Below, piece after piece: positions 1 through 9,711 of a stretch of DNA of 64,000 nucleotides. A model generated the notes under the pieces. The model made no database searches and was not told the origin of the DNA. It saw nothing but the letters and a program-made list of their open reading frames with translations. This DNA comes from Melioribacter roseus (GTDB lineage: Bacteria; Bacteroidota; Ignavibacteria; Ignavibacteriales; Melioribacteraceae). The position numbers and the translations under genes are program-made. Within the stretch, counting starts at the first letter, position 1. The number at the start of each line of letters is the position of its first letter. Where the stretch lies: positions 62,001 through 126,000 of the forward strand of contig DYHH01000008.1 of NCBI GenBank assembly GCA_020724265.1, read 5' to 3'.

Positions 1-2022
1 TTCAGCCAATGCAAGCGAGTAAGAAATCCATCCATCAATTTTAGAAATTCCGGCAACATTTCTTTTTTCAATTAAAAATTCCAGACCATAAGCTTCACCG
101 CGTGAATCATTTATTGGAATTTGTGTAAGAGAATCACCTTTAATTGGAATAGGTCTAGTCCAAGCAGAACGTTCTCTCGGATCTTGCCCGGGCACCGGTT
201 CTGTATAAAATTGCGTTCCCGTAACTTCTTTTTGAATTACTAAATTGGAGAATTTTTTGTAATAAGCTTCAACCCTTGCACGCCATTCACTTGAGAGCCA
301 CTGCTCTATACCTAAAACATAATGAGTTGATTTTTCAGCTTCTAAGTCCTTTGTATATCTTTTGTCAAGATCCAATAGTTGGTTGCCGTCCCGTAATTTT
401 TCATAACCCGGTGATTGATAAAATTGTCCCCAAGTTGCTCTCAAAGTAGTTATGCCGTCAAGTGCATAAGAAAAAGAAATTCGCGGTGCGATATAACTTT
501 TCCCTAATATATTATAAAAATCATAACGCAAACCCGGTTGAATAAAAAATCTATCGGCAAGAGCAAATTTATTTTGTATCCAAAATCTATAGCGGTTGTA
601 GATTTTTTCATCTCCGATATCGTCAAAAACAACTCTAATATTAGGATTAGAATCAAAGAAAGCACGAAGTTCAGGATCCAGATTAAAATCGAAATTAAAC
701 AAAGTACGCATGAAATCTACTCCGAAACCTGCACTGAATTCATTCCCTGTGCCCCAGTACTGCAAATATTTATTATCAATCGAGTACTTTTGAAAAATGT
801 ATCTTGCGTTCACACCGAATCCAACTAAATAAGGAGCAAGAGTATCCGGTGCAATATTTTCAAAATCTTTTCTATTAAGTGAAGGGTCTAAAATCTTTGA
901 ATCAAAATTACTTCTCCCTTCGTTTCTGTACCAAGAGATAATAAATTTATTTAATGATTTTTTATTCGGTGTGAAATGCCAAGCAAAAGATAGCATATCA
1001 TTATCCGAATCATCAACAACTGCAACACTATCGGCGGTTTTTCTATTCTCGCTACTTATAAGATCGACTCCGTCTCTTGAAAGAATTCCGTTTATAAAAA
1101 ATTTATGTCCGTTAAACGGTCCAAACGCCAATTTTGCTTGAACATCATAGAAGTTTGGAAAAGTTACATTGTCTTCAACTAATCCGGCACCTTTGACGAA
1201 TGGTTCGATAATCAAATCGTAATAAGTTCTTCTCGAATTAATAAGCCAGCTTCCGGGAATATCAAAAGGATTCTTCCCTTCTAAAACCAAATTTGCAGCT
1301 ACAATACTTGCATTCAAGTTACCCGTAAAACTTTCTGTAATATTGCCTTGTCTATTTGTAACATCAAGAACTGCTGAAAGTCTATCGCCATATTGCACAG
1401 GAAATCCGCCGGTTATTAAATTAATATCGGAAACTGCTTCCGGGTTGAACATACTAATTACACCATAAAGTCTGTACGGATTAAAAACTTCTACATCATC
1501 CATAACAATTAAATTTTGATTTGGTCCGCTTCCTCTTACAATTAACTGTGAAGAAAAATCGTTAGGAGCTAAAACTCCTGGTAGAGCTTGTAGAGTTCTA
1601 AATACATCAGTTACTGCGCCGGGAAGAACTTTTGCGCCTTCAGGTTGTAAATCAATCAAGCTGGAAGTAGGGTCACTTTGTTCTTGTATTTTTCTATCGA
1701 GTATTTCAATCTGATCGATTTCTATTGCTTCAGTGTTCAATTCAACATTTAGTTCAAGAAATTTATCGGGAAGAATTTCTACATCAAAGAATTGACTTTT
1801 AAATCCCACAGCACTAAATCTTACTCTGTGTTTACCGATGGGAATTTTAGATATTCGAAAATATCCTTTTTCATCAGTTACACCGCCGGAATTGATATCT
1901 ATAATTAGAATATTTACACCCGGTATTGGAGAACCATTTTCACTTACCTTACCGGTTAGACCCCCGGTTTGAGATAAAAGAACCGTTGCAATTATTTGGA
2001 ATAAAATTATAAACTTAAACAT
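1..2022 (-). CDS. TonB-dependent outer membrane receptor, C-terminus cut by window edge
   Basis: The frame is open from an ATG at 2022 to base 1, giving 674 residues without the C-terminus. It starts with a short signal peptide (MFKFIILFQIIATVLLSQ). A carboxypeptidase-regulatory-like beta-sandwich of about 80 residues follows (GKVSENGSPIPGVNI, VTDEKGYFRI). The plug domain comes next, with the typical stretch FRTLQALPGVLAPND, LIVRGSGPNQN and a PVQYGDRLSAVLDV segment. The rest is alternating barrel sequence. By family it imports siderophores, cobalamin or oligosaccharides across the outer membrane using TonB energy; the substrate cannot be read from the sequence. The N-terminal sandwich is the Bacteroidota variant (SusC/CarboxypepD_reg-like). 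No regulator is adjacent in the window. Confidence 0.85.
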   Translation of the reverse strand, partial: MFKFIILFQIIATVLLSQTGGLTGKVSENGSPIPGVNILIIDINSGGVTDEKGYFRISKIPIGKHRVRFSAVGFKSQFFDVEILPDKFLELNVELNTEAIEIDQIEILDRKIQEQSDPTSSLIDLQPEGAKVLPGAVTDVFRTLQALPGVLAPNDFSSQLIVRGSGPNQNLIVMDDVEVFNPYRLYGVISMFNPEAVSDINLITGGFPVQYGDRLSAVLDVTNRQGNITESFTGNLNASIVAANLVLEGKNPFDIPGSWLINSRRTYYDLIIEPFVKGAGLVEDNVTFPNFYDVQAKLAFGPFNGHKFFINGILSRDGVDLISSENRKTADSVAVVDDSDNDMLSFAWHFTPNKKSLNKFIISWYRNEGRSNFDSKILDPSLNRKDFENIAPDTLAPYLVGFGVNARYIFQKYSIDNKYLQYWGTGNEFSAGFGVDFMRTLFNFDFNLDPELRAFFDSNPNIRVVFDDIGDEKIYNRYRFWIQNKFALADRFFIQPGLRYDFYNILGKSYIAPRISFSYALDGITTLRATWGQFYQSPGYEKLRDGNQLLDLDKRYTKDLEAEKSTHYVLGIEQWLSSEWRARVEAYYKKFSNLVIQKEVTGTQFYTEPVPGQDPRERSAWTRPIPIKGDSLTQIPINDSRGEAYGLEFLIEKRNVAGISKIDGWISYSLALAE

Positions 2023-2094
2023 ACTTTGGGTTAACCTTTACGGTAAAACAACTTTTTCATTAAAAACATTCCAATGTGCAGAAAATGAAAAGAA

Positions 2095-2922
2095 TTATAA
2101 ATTTAACGAGAAGAAATGAGAATATAATCCAATAGAAATCTCATGGAAATTTCTATCAAAATTTGACGGCTGAAAATTGTATCTGTAGCGAGAATAAAGC
2201 GTAAAAGTATTGTATAATTTGAACCAGCCGATTGTTATCTCTGTCGATATACCATTAAATCCCTTAAAAGAAGTAAACCCCGAAACTCCTCCGGAAATAA
2301 ATTCAATAGGTTTTAAATTAAATATTTGCTTGTATCCAAAACGAAGAAAATTCTGATGCTCGGCTTTAAAGATATGAGCATATTCAATTCCGAAATAGCC
2401 GGCTGGATAATTATACCCGCCGCTGTAATAAGTAAAAAGGGAAATTTCTTTCACTAAGCTAAAGCGTGTTTCACCATTTTGAAATACAACCGTTGGTGAA
2501 GGAATTCCAAAAATAATTCCGCCGAAGCAACACATTGTAAGTAAACTTGGGTCTTTATCGGATTGCAATAAACTCTTATACGGAGCAATAACTTCAAAAT
2601 GGTCGCTGACGAACTTTGATCCATCTTTTGTTTCACCTGAGACAATAAATTTTACATAAGCCGAATCAAAATCAATTTCGGAAATATCAATTTCTATTTT
2701 GTGATTTTCTGTTAAAGTATCGGAAACGGAAAATGAATATTTTTCTTCAATTGTGACGGTACTCGTAACGCTATCGGTTGTAAAAAAAGATAAAATAAAT
2801 ATATAAGGTTCTTCAATAGTTATGTATGAATCTATCACAAACACATCAACCTCTGCGTCTTGAGCAGAAGATTGAAAATAAATCAACCCGATAAGCAAAA
2901 AAGAAATCAAGTATTTCTTCAT
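2095..2922 (-). CDS. exported protein of unknown function, probably outer membrane
   Basis: The family is not recognised. The ATG at 2922 is chosen because AGGAGAG lies 5 bases upstream. An in-frame ATG eight codons earlier would put that Shine-Dalgarno inside the coding region. The product is 275 residues with a clear signal peptide (MKKYLISFLLIGLIYFQSSAQ). The first half is a beta-rich domain with many Ser/Thr and acidic residues. The second half has alternating aromatic strands ending in a terminal Leu after a Phe-rich segment, as in outer membrane beta-barrels. It lies 72 bases downstream of the TonB receptor start on the same strand, so it is transcribed ahead of the receptor and they may form one unit. 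Any role with that receptor is inference. Confidence 0.6.
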   Translation of the reverse strand: MKKYLISFLLIGLIYFQSSAQDAEVDVFVIDSYITIEEPYIFILSFFTTDSVTSTVTIEEKYSFSVSDTLTENHKIEIDISEIDFDSAYVKFIVSGETKDGSKFVSDHFEVIAPYKSLLQSDKDPSLLTMCCFGGIIFGIPSPTVVFQNGETRFSLVKEISLFTYYSGGYNYPAGYFGIEYAHIFKAEHQNFLRFGYKQIFNLKPIEFISGGVSGFTSFKGFNGISTEITIGWFKLYNTFTLYSRYRYNFQPSNFDRNFHEISIGLYSHFFSLNL

Positions 2923-3057
2923 TAACTCTCCTGTTTTCACCTTCAAAGATAGAAGAAATAAATGAAAAATTTTGTTGTATATATTTTCTCCCTAACAACT
3001 TCAATGGGAGTTTGATTTTAAGTATATTTGCACTTCGTAAAAATGGAGAGAGAACAG

Positions 3058-3837
3058 GTGAGAATTTTAGTAACAAATGATGACGGAATTGATTCACAAG
3101 GTATTAAAAAATTAGCAGATGCACTTAAAGAAATAGGTGATGTAACCGTAATTGCCCCAAGAACCGAACAAAGTGCGGTTGGTCATGCAATTACAATGAA
3201 AATTCCACTGCGCGTTACTGAGTATTATATAAACGGTGATTTTTTCGGCTATGCTGTTGAAGGTACTCCAGCGGATTGTGTCAAAATCGGAATTCGCAAT
3301 ATTTTAAAAACTCCTCCGGATGTTGTTGTTTCGGGTATTAATCACGGTTCCAACACTGCTATAAATATTATTTATTCGGGTACTGTTTCGGCAGCACGTG
3401 AAGCGGCAATTATGGATATTCCTGCAATTGCAATTTCCGTTACTTCACATATGCCTAAGCATTTTGAATATGCATGTCAAACTGCTAAAAAGTTAACCCA
3501 AATTCTATCACAGAAGGAATTAAAGAAAGGGTCTTTATTAAATGTTAATGTCCCGAATCTACCGAGCAGTGAGATAAAAGGATTACTTGTAACGACACAA
3601 GGTAAATCCAAATGGGATGATATTTATGAAGAACGCCATGACCCTTATGGTAAAAGCTACTACTGGTTGACTGGTACTTTAACTAAAGACGACAATGAAA
3701 TTGGAACCGATCAATTTGCTATTATGCATAATTACGCCTCCGTTTCGCCAATTCATTTTGACCTTACTGATTATGATACGTTTGAGAAGTTAAAATCTTG
3801 GAACATCGAAGACGAAAAGATAATACAACAGTCATGA
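3058..3837 (+). CDS. surE: 5'/3'-nucleotidase SurE
   Basis: SurE is a metal-dependent phosphatase that dephosphorylates nucleoside monophosphates and short polyphosphates in the cytoplasm. The protein opens with the family signature RILVTNDDGIDSQGI (metal-binding Asp pair and Asn) and contains the conserved PRTEQSAVGHAIT, GTPADCV and VVSGINHGSNT motifs. From GTG at 3058 it is 259 residues, normal for the family, and begins exactly where E. coli SurE begins (MRILLSNDDG). GGAGAG at 3045-3050 is spaced 7 bases from that GTG. ATGs at 3028 and 3043 are in frame, but the first overlaps TATATTTG (3023-3030), a match to the Bacteroidota -7 box TAnnTTTG, so they are less likely. No -33 partner was seen. 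It heads the plus-strand run to comF. Confidence 0.93.
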   Translation: MRILVTNDDGIDSQGIKKLADALKEIGDVTVIAPRTEQSAVGHAITMKIPLRVTEYYINGDFFGYAVEGTPADCVKIGIRNILKTPPDVVVSGINHGSNTAINIIYSGTVSAAREAAIMDIPAIAISVTSHMPKHFEYACQTAKKLTQILSQKELKKGSLLNVNVPNLPSSEIKGLLVTTQGKSKWDDIYEERHDPYGKSYYWLTGTLTKDDNEIGTDQFAIMHNYASVSPIHFDLTDYDTFEKLKSWNIEDEKIIQQS

Positions 3838-3859
3838 CCTTCAACCACAATAGAATTTG

Positions 3860-5992
3860 ATGCTAAATATCTTTAATTATCATTTTAGTCTTAACCTTAA
3901 CCCGTATTTAATTTTGCTTTTCATTGCGGTTACTGTTTTATATATAGTATTTATCTATAAATTTACTATTCCACAGACATCTAAATTAAATAGAGTCATT
4001 CTTATATCCATTCGAACAATAAATTTAACTCTGCTTTTTATACTTCTGTTCGAGCCGAAACTAACAGTGATTGATATAGAAGAAGAAAAACCTATTATTC
4101 CAATATTTATCGATAACTCATCTTCAATTCTATATCACGACGCATCAGTGAAAGAAAGAATAAACGAATTATTTGAAAATTCCCCAACTTCGAAAGATGT
4201 TAATTTCGAATATTATTTCTTTGATGCAGAACCAAAGAAAATCTCGCTTGATTCAATTAAAAGCTTAAGCTTTGAGGGGGGATTAACTAATTTTGAAAAA
4301 GTCTTTAATAAACTTAAGGCTGATGAAAGATATATCACTTCTGCAATAATTTTATCTGACGGAATTGTGAATGACGGAAGCAGTTCAATTTATCAAGTCG
4401 AAGAATTGAATTTCCCTGTTTATACAATCGGTATCGGTGATACAACAAAAACTACCGATGCCTATGTAAAAAATATTTTAAATAACCGATTTATTTATAA
4501 AGAAACTCCCACGGTAATTGCCGCTGAAATTTCCAACCAAAATTTGGCAAATGAAGAAGCGGTGGTTTCTTTCAAAGAGAACAATCGAGTAATTGAATCA
4601 AAACAAATAAAATTAAATAGCAGCGGTATAAACAGAGTTACATTCAATTATTACCCCGAAGAAGCGGGTAAACAATTAATTTCCGTTGAAATAAATCGAT
4701 TAGAAAATGAAACAAATTTTGAAAATAACATTCAGTCCAAATTCATTGATATAATTGAAAACAAGTTAAAACTGCTGGTAATCGGAGGTTCACCTTCGGC
4801 AGATTTCTCTGCAGTTTATCAATCCCTAAATGCAATTGATGAATTTAGTGTTTCGAAATATCTTCAAATCAGTTCAACCGAATTTATTGGTGATAATTTA
4901 AACCAAAAACTTGATAGTGCAGAGGTAATTGTTTTAGTTAATTTCCCCTATAAAAATACGCCGATAAATATTATCCAACGAGTAAGGGAAAAAATTGAAA
5001 GAAGTAATACACCTTTTTTTAATCTAATCGGATCAGACATACAATTACTAAATTTAAGTCAAGTACAGGAACTGCTGCCGTTTAATCAATCCGGAAATTA
5101 TAACGAGCTTTATTTAGCTCAGCCGAGTTTCTCCGAACAGCATGCAAGTATGATTTTAGGCGAAGAGTTAAGACGATTCAACAAACTTGAGCTTCCACCC
5201 GTTGCTTATCACAATGTAGGCTTCCGGGTTAAACCCGGGTCGCAGGTAATTGCAACATCAAGAATAAATAACATCTCAACCGATTTCCCGATGATTGTAA
5301 GTCAAAACACTCCGGCTTATAGATCAATTACACTAATCGGCAGCAATGTTTGGCGATGGAGAACAACTTCGGAAAGAAGAGAAATTAATTTCTTTGATCA
5401 GCTCATTTATAATTTTATTCAATGGTTAAGAGTTGCAGATAATCAAAGAAAATTTTTTGTTGAAACATCTAAAGACATTTATGCGGTTGGTGAAACAATT
5501 GAGTTCATAGGTGAAATCTATGATGATAAACTTGAGCCGGTAAGAGATGCAAGCATAATCGTTAATATAGAAAACTCGGAGAACTCGTTTTCATTAAAGT
5601 TAGAACATGAAGATAATGGTATTTATAAAGGTCAACTTAATTTACCATACAAAGGAGATTATTCATTTAAAGCCGAAGCGGAAATTGGCGGAATAAAATC
5701 TAAAACATACAACGGAAAGTTTAATATCGGACAACTTGACTTGGAAAAATTTGAAACTGTTATGCAAGAAAATTATTTGGAAATGATAGCATCTTTAACC
5801 GGAGGTGCTTATTATTATATAGATAATTCATTTGGTATGTTACGGGATATTGAGACAATTTATCGTAATAATATAAAAAGAACAACATTAACATCAACAT
5901 ATGATCCACTTTCTTTCGAATCACTATTGTTGATAATAATTTTGCTTCTAACAGTTGAGTGGTTTATTAGAAAGAAAGAGGGTATGTTATAA
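3860..5992 (+). CDS. membrane protein with VWA-like domain
   Basis: A 710-residue membrane protein resembling the large VWA-type proteins common in Bacteroidota. Two transmembrane helices lie near the N-terminus (about residues 12-34 and 44-62) and one near the C-terminus (about 690-706). Between them is a VWA-like fold with a MIDAS-type beginning, PIFIDNSSSI (D-x-S-x-S), and a second strand IILSDGIVNDG. A CARDB-like or invasin-like beta domain lies near residues 210-290, and a glutamine amidotransferase-like region near 300-470. The molecular function is unknown. Such proteins usually have their soluble domains in the periplasm. ATG at 3860 is preferred over a TTG one codon earlier; no strong ribosome binding site is visible. 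It follows surE after 22 bases. Confidence 0.65.
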   Translation: MLNIFNYHFSLNLNPYLILLFIAVTVLYIVFIYKFTIPQTSKLNRVILISIRTINLTLLFILLFEPKLTVIDIEEEKPIIPIFIDNSSSILYHDASVKERINELFENSPTSKDVNFEYYFFDAEPKKISLDSIKSLSFEGGLTNFEKVFNKLKADERYITSAIILSDGIVNDGSSSIYQVEELNFPVYTIGIGDTTKTTDAYVKNILNNRFIYKETPTVIAAEISNQNLANEEAVVSFKENNRVIESKQIKLNSSGINRVTFNYYPEEAGKQLISVEINRLENETNFENNIQSKFIDIIENKLKLLVIGGSPSADFSAVYQSLNAIDEFSVSKYLQISSTEFIGDNLNQKLDSAEVIVLVNFPYKNTPINIIQRVREKIERSNTPFFNLIGSDIQLLNLSQVQELLPFNQSGNYNELYLAQPSFSEQHASMILGEELRRFNKLELPPVAYHNVGFRVKPGSQVIATSRINNISTDFPMIVSQNTPAYRSITLIGSNVWRWRTTSERREINFFDQLIYNFIQWLRVADNQRKFFVETSKDIYAVGETIEFIGEIYDDKLEPVRDASIIVNIENSENSFSLKLEHEDNGIYKGQLNLPYKGDYSFKAEAEIGGIKSKTYNGKFNIGQLDLEKFETVMQENYLEMIASLTGGAYYYIDNSFGMLRDIETIYRNNIKRTTLTSTYDPLSFESLLLIIILLLTVEWFIRKKEGML

Positions 5993-6010
5993 TATCCCGG
6001 GAGGTTTAAA

Positions 6011-6415
6011 ATGAATTTCATTGAATTAACCGATCATGAGCTAGTAAATATCGAAAAGATTGACGAACAACATTCGCAGTATGTAAAAATTGTTAACAAA
6101 CTTTACGATCAGCTTGGGGCTAAATTTGACAGTGAAACAAAAAGATTGTTTACCGAACTTAAGAATGTATTGAGAGAACATTTTGATACCGAAGAAGAAT
6201 TGATGAAAGAATACAAGTACGTAAATTATTTTTCTCACAAGCTTGAACACGATAGGTTTTACAATTTTGTTGATGCTTATTCTAAAGATATTAGTGACGG
6301 GAAAACCAAACTTGATTTGGAATTCTTAAAAAGTAATAAACGATGGTTTTTCAATCATTTTGAATTTAACGATAAGAAATGCGGTGAATTCTTAACAACA
6401 CAAGGAGTTTCATAG
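6011..6415 (+). CDS. bacteriohemerythrin
   Basis: A single-domain, non-heme di-iron, O2-binding four-helix bundle of 134 residues, the family's usual size. All expected ligands are present: His21 (DEQH), His57 and Glu61 (REHFDTEEELM), His76 and His80 (SHKLEHD), His116 and Asp121 (FNHFEFND). GGGAGG lies just upstream of the ATG. It sits between the VWA-like membrane protein and comF with short gaps, so co-transcription is likely, although no functional link is known. The family stores, carries or senses oxygen. No signalling domain is fused here, which fits a soluble O2 carrier in the cytoplasm. Confidence 0.9.
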   Translation: MNFIELTDHELVNIEKIDEQHSQYVKIVNKLYDQLGAKFDSETKRLFTELKNVLREHFDTEEELMKEYKYVNYFSHKLEHDRFYNFVDAYSKDISDGKTKLDLEFLKSNKRWFFNHFEFNDKKCGEFLTTQGVS

Positions 6416-6418
6416 TTC

Positions 6419-7111
6419 GTGTTATTAAGTAAAGTAGGAAATACGTTAGCAGATTTCTTCCTACCTCGCTTGTGCTTATGCTGCAATTCAAAACTACACT
6501 CCTCGCAAAGAGTCATTTGTGATTCTTGCTTCTCACAAATTGAAATCACTTCGGATGAACGAATTAAATATGAATTTGATAGAAAATTCTCCGAAGAAAA
6601 AATTATCGATGGATTTGTTTCCCCGTTTGTATTTGAGGAAGACGGAAATCTTCAAGTACTTCTGCACGAATTGAAATATAAGAAGAGGTTTAGAGTTGGG
6701 AATATTCTAGGCGTTTTCTTGGGTGAATTAAATGCCGATAAGATTGAATCATGGAACATTGACTATATAATTCCGATTCCATTACATAAATTAAAAAAAG
6801 CCGATAGAGGGTATAACCAGTCCGATCATATCGGAAAAAGTTTGGCTAGATATTTAGATAAAGCTTGTCTAACAAAATCAGTAAAGCGAAAAAAGTTTAC
6901 TCAATCTCAAACCAAGCTAAATATTCAAGAAAGAAAAACAAATATTGAAGGTGCGTTTAAGATAAAACGCACAAAGAATATTAGAGGCAAAAATATTCTC
7001 ATTCTTGATGATGTTATTACGACAGGCGCAACAGTAACAGAATTGGGAAAAGTATTGAAAGAAAACGGAGCCAATAAAGTTTATGCATGTTCGGTTGCAC
7101 TGGCAGGTTAA
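6419..7111 (+). CDS. comF: ComF family phosphoribosyltransferase-like protein
   Basis: A 230-residue ComF/GntX-type protein. The N-terminus carries a four-cysteine zinc-ribbon (LCLCCNSKL and ICDSCF). The C-terminal half is a type I phosphoribosyltransferase fold with the PRPP motif ILDDVITTGAT and the family motif PIPLHKLKKADRGYNQS. In naturally competent bacteria ComF acts in the cytoplasm during DNA uptake; its role elsewhere is not settled. Start is GTG at 6419, three bases after the hemerythrin stop, with AAGGAG 11 bases upstream. It ends the plus-strand run and is convergent with argS. No other competence gene is visible nearby. Confidence 0.85.
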   Translation: MLLSKVGNTLADFFLPRLCLCCNSKLHSSQRVICDSCFSQIEITSDERIKYEFDRKFSEEKIIDGFVSPFVFEEDGNLQVLLHELKYKKRFRVGNILGVFLGELNADKIESWNIDYIIPIPLHKLKKADRGYNQSDHIGKSLARYLDKACLTKSVKRKKFTQSQTKLNIQERKTNIEGAFKIKRTKNIRGKNILILDDVITTGATVTELGKVLKENGANKVYACSVALAG

Positions 7112-7145
7112 CTTAATAATTTATTACCCACGGTTTTAATTCAAC

Positions 7146-8771
7146 TTACATTTTTTCCGGCGCTGAAATTCCAATTATATTCAGCCCATTTTGCAAAACT
7201 GTTCTAACCGATGTTACTAGTGCTATTCTTGCTTCAGCTAAATCTTTTTCCGATCCTATAATTCTGCACTCGGTATAAAATTTATGAAATAGAGCAGCTA
7301 AATCTTCGAGATAATTTGCAATTTTATTCGGCTCACAATTTTCCGCGGCATATAATATCTCATCTTCAAAATGATGTAACTTTTTAACAAGATTTAACTC
7401 TTCTTCTTTTTCAAGTTTATTAAGTATTGAATAATTTGGTTGTAAACCTTGCTCTTCTGTCATTCTAAGAATTGAACAAATTCTTGCATGAGCATATTGC
7501 AAATAGAAAACCGGGTTTTCATCTGATTGTTTCTTTGCCAATTCCAAATCAAAATTTAGATGAGAATTTACATTCCTCATTAAGAAAAAATATCTTACAA
7601 CATCTGCCCCGACTTCATCAATAAGTTCATCGATAGTTATAAAGTTTGCTTTTCGAGTTGACATCTTAACCGCTTCACCGCCTTGTGTAATTGTAACGAA
7701 TTGATGAATAACAACTTTTATCTTCGATTCGTCATACCCGAGAGCTTTAACTCCGGCAATAACATCCGGATATGTAGCATTATGATCCGAACCGAAGAGA
7801 TCAACTATTAAATTATAATTTCTATCAAACTTTGTAGTGTGGTATGCAATATCAGGTAAGCGGTAAGTAGGTTCCCCCGTAGATTTTACAATTACCTTAT
7901 CGTCTTCCCTACCAAGTTCGCTCAACTTGAACCATAGTGCTCCGTCCTTTTCATAAGTTAAATTCTTTTCCGCAAGTTTCTGTTTAACCTCTTCAATTTT
8001 ACCACTTTCATAAAGATCATTTTCGTTATAAAAAATCGCCATCTCTATACCCAGGCGGCTTAAGGTATTTTTTATATCTATAAATATTTCTTTCTCTGCT
8101 GTTTCTTTAAAGAAATTATTTTCTTTTTCTTTGCAGCCGTCTCCAAATTCATCTATTAACTTTTTAGCTATATCTTTTATGTATTCACCTTGATAATGAT
8201 CATCGGGAAAATCAATCTTCTCTCCAAGTAATTCTAAATAACGGAGTTTCAAAGATTCTCCCAGCACACGCATTTGCCTGCCGGCATTATTAAAATAATA
8301 CTCGCGATCAACATGATAACCGATTGACTCCAACAGGTTAGCAATAGTATCTCCAATAACCGCATTTCTTCCATGTCCTATGGTCAATGGGCCAGTCGGA
8401 TTAGCCGATATAAATTCAACGTTAGCTCTATTGTTAATGTACTTTTGTGATTTACCAAATTTCTCTTTTTGTAAGTTGATATCTTTAATAATATCCGCTA
8501 AAAAAGAATTAGTAAAAGTAAAATTGATAAACCCGGGACCGGCTATTTCAATTTTGCTGATTTTGTTTTTATCATAATTAAGATTGGAAATAATTTCTTC
8601 AGCAATCTGGCGAGGGTTCTTTTTTAATTCTTTTGTAAGGATCATTGCAATGTTTGTTGAAAGGTCGCCGTGAAGGGGATTTGCCGGAACACTTAATTGT
8701 ATTTCTCTATCATTTAAGTAATCAAGTTTTTTTGAGGCATCAACAAATAGATTTATGATATACTTTTTCAA
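7146..8771 (-). CDS. argS: arginyl-tRNA synthetase
   Basis: Class I aminoacyl-tRNA synthetase that charges tRNA-Arg. Visible features are an N-terminal Add-1 domain, the HIGH-type signature ANPTGPLTIGHGR, and the KMSKS-equivalent KMSTRKANF, a usual variant in ArgS. The C-terminal DALR anticodon-binding domain follows, with FYLQYAHARICSILR at its start. Length is 541 residues, slightly short of the common 550-580. It is encoded last in a minus-strand cluster after rsfS and a LytR_C protein. No T-box-like leader is visible in the 14-base gap to rsfS. Confidence 0.96.
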   Translation of the reverse strand: MKKYIINLFVDASKKLDYLNDREIQLSVPANPLHGDLSTNIAMILTKELKKNPRQIAEEIISNLNYDKNKISKIEIAGPGFINFTFTNSFLADIIKDINLQKEKFGKSQKYINNRANVEFISANPTGPLTIGHGRNAVIGDTIANLLESIGYHVDREYYFNNAGRQMRVLGESLKLRYLELLGEKIDFPDDHYQGEYIKDIAKKLIDEFGDGCKEKENNFFKETAEKEIFIDIKNTLSRLGIEMAIFYNENDLYESGKIEEVKQKLAEKNLTYEKDGALWFKLSELGREDDKVIVKSTGEPTYRLPDIAYHTTKFDRNYNLIVDLFGSDHNATYPDVIAGVKALGYDESKIKVVIHQFVTITQGGEAVKMSTRKANFITIDELIDEVGADVVRYFFLMRNVNSHLNFDLELAKKQSDENPVFYLQYAHARICSILRMTEEQGLQPNYSILNKLEKEEELNLVKKLHHFEDEILYAAENCEPNKIANYLEDLAALFHKFYTECRIIGSEKDLAEARIALVTSVRTVLQNGLNIIGISAPEKM

Positions 8772-8785
8772 TTAATTTTTTCTCC

Positions 8786-9136
8786 TTAATCCTCGTCTTC
8801 AATTTCCATTGTTTCTGCATCACCCCAAAGTTTTTCCAAATTATAGTAATCTCGTATTTCATTTTTAAATACGTGAACAACTACATCAAAGTAATCTAAA
8901 AGAACCCAATTAAGTGCTTCATAACCTTCCCGGTGATAAGTTTTTATTCCTCTTTCTCTCATTTCTTTATCAACAGCATCTGCAATTGCTTTTACTTGAG
9001 TATCAGACGAGGCGGAACATATAACGAAATAATCTGCAAAAGCAGAAAGTTTTCTTAGATCTAATATTCTAATTCTAAATCCTTTTTTGGATAGAATTGT
9101 TTGAGTAATTTCTTCAGCAAATTTTAATGAATCCAA
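8786..9136 (-). CDS. rsfS: ribosomal silencing factor RsfS
   Basis: A 116-residue RsfS/Iojap protein, the standard length. The conserved core is visible: FAEEITQTILSKKG, the LRKLSAFADYFVICSASSDTQ segment and the C-terminal NWVLLDYFDVVVHVF stretch. By family it binds uL14 on the large ribosomal subunit and blocks subunit joining when nutrients are scarce. It lies between a LytR_C protein and argS with 13- and 14-base gaps, so one transcript is likely. Confidence 0.94.
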   Translation of the reverse strand: MDSLKFAEEITQTILSKKGFRIRILDLRKLSAFADYFVICSASSDTQVKAIADAVDKEMRERGIKTYHREGYEALNWVLLDYFDVVVHVFKNEIRDYYNLEKLWGDAETMEIEDED

Positions 9137-9149
9137 TTTAACCTCATTT

Positions 9150-9674
9150 TTATGGAGTTAGTTGAAAATAATCTGCGCCAAGTATCACCGAAACATCAAG
9201 GAAATAATCTTCGTTGATTTGAGTTATAATGCTATTCTTATTTACCCCCAGAGAATTTGCTATCACTTCGGCATTTGCTTTATTTCCAATTCGATCAATT
9301 ATCATAGTTTTTTCAATATCGAATTGAATATAATTCCCTTTGTTAACAACGTCATAGCCTTTACTTCTTAAATAATCTGTAAATCTATCCGCCAAGCCGG
9401 AAACTCCGCATCCGTTTAATACTTCGACTTGAATAATTTCCGAAGGGATATCTTTATTAACGTTCTGAACAATTTCTTCGGCAGTATCCAATTTTAGTTT
9501 AATATAAATTGAATAGCTTAAATAAATTACAACAACTACCAAAATAAAAATGATAACATTTAAAAGTAGATTTTGTGTAGATGTTCGTAAATCTACTTCG
9601 TTTGTCGTGCTTGTAATTTTTTTCTTTCTTCGGATCAATTTTATTTCGGAATAGATAAAAAAATAACCGAGCAT
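9150..9674 (-). CDS. LytR C-terminal domain membrane protein
   Basis: A 174-residue single-pass membrane protein. A basic N-terminus (KLIRRKKKI) precedes one transmembrane helix at about residues 36-58. The C-terminal 90 residues match the LytR_C domain (VEVLNGCGVSGLADRFTDYL, SKGYDVVNKGNY, and a final VILGADY motif). The domain is often found on cell-wall-modifying LytR-CpsA-Psr proteins, but here it stands alone without the catalytic LCP domain, so it is not itself a phosphotransferase. Its position directly ahead of rsfS is common in Bacteroidota and Chlorobi. The function is unknown, probably in the cell envelope. Confidence 0.75.
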   Translation of the reverse strand: MLGYFFIYSEIKLIRRKKKITSTTNEVDLRTSTQNLLLNVIIFILVVVVIYLSYSIYIKLKLDTAEEIVQNVNKDIPSEIIQVEVLNGCGVSGLADRFTDYLRSKGYDVVNKGNYIQFDIEKTMIIDRIGNKANAEVIANSLGVNKNSIITQINEDYFLDVSVILGADYFQLTP

Positions 9675-9711
9675 TTACCCGGTTATCAAATTTAACAAAA
9701 AATGATTTTAA

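Noticed and set aside
538-828. 96-residue plus-strand ORF
   Set aside because: It lies inside the TonB receptor frame on the other strand and shows no family motif.
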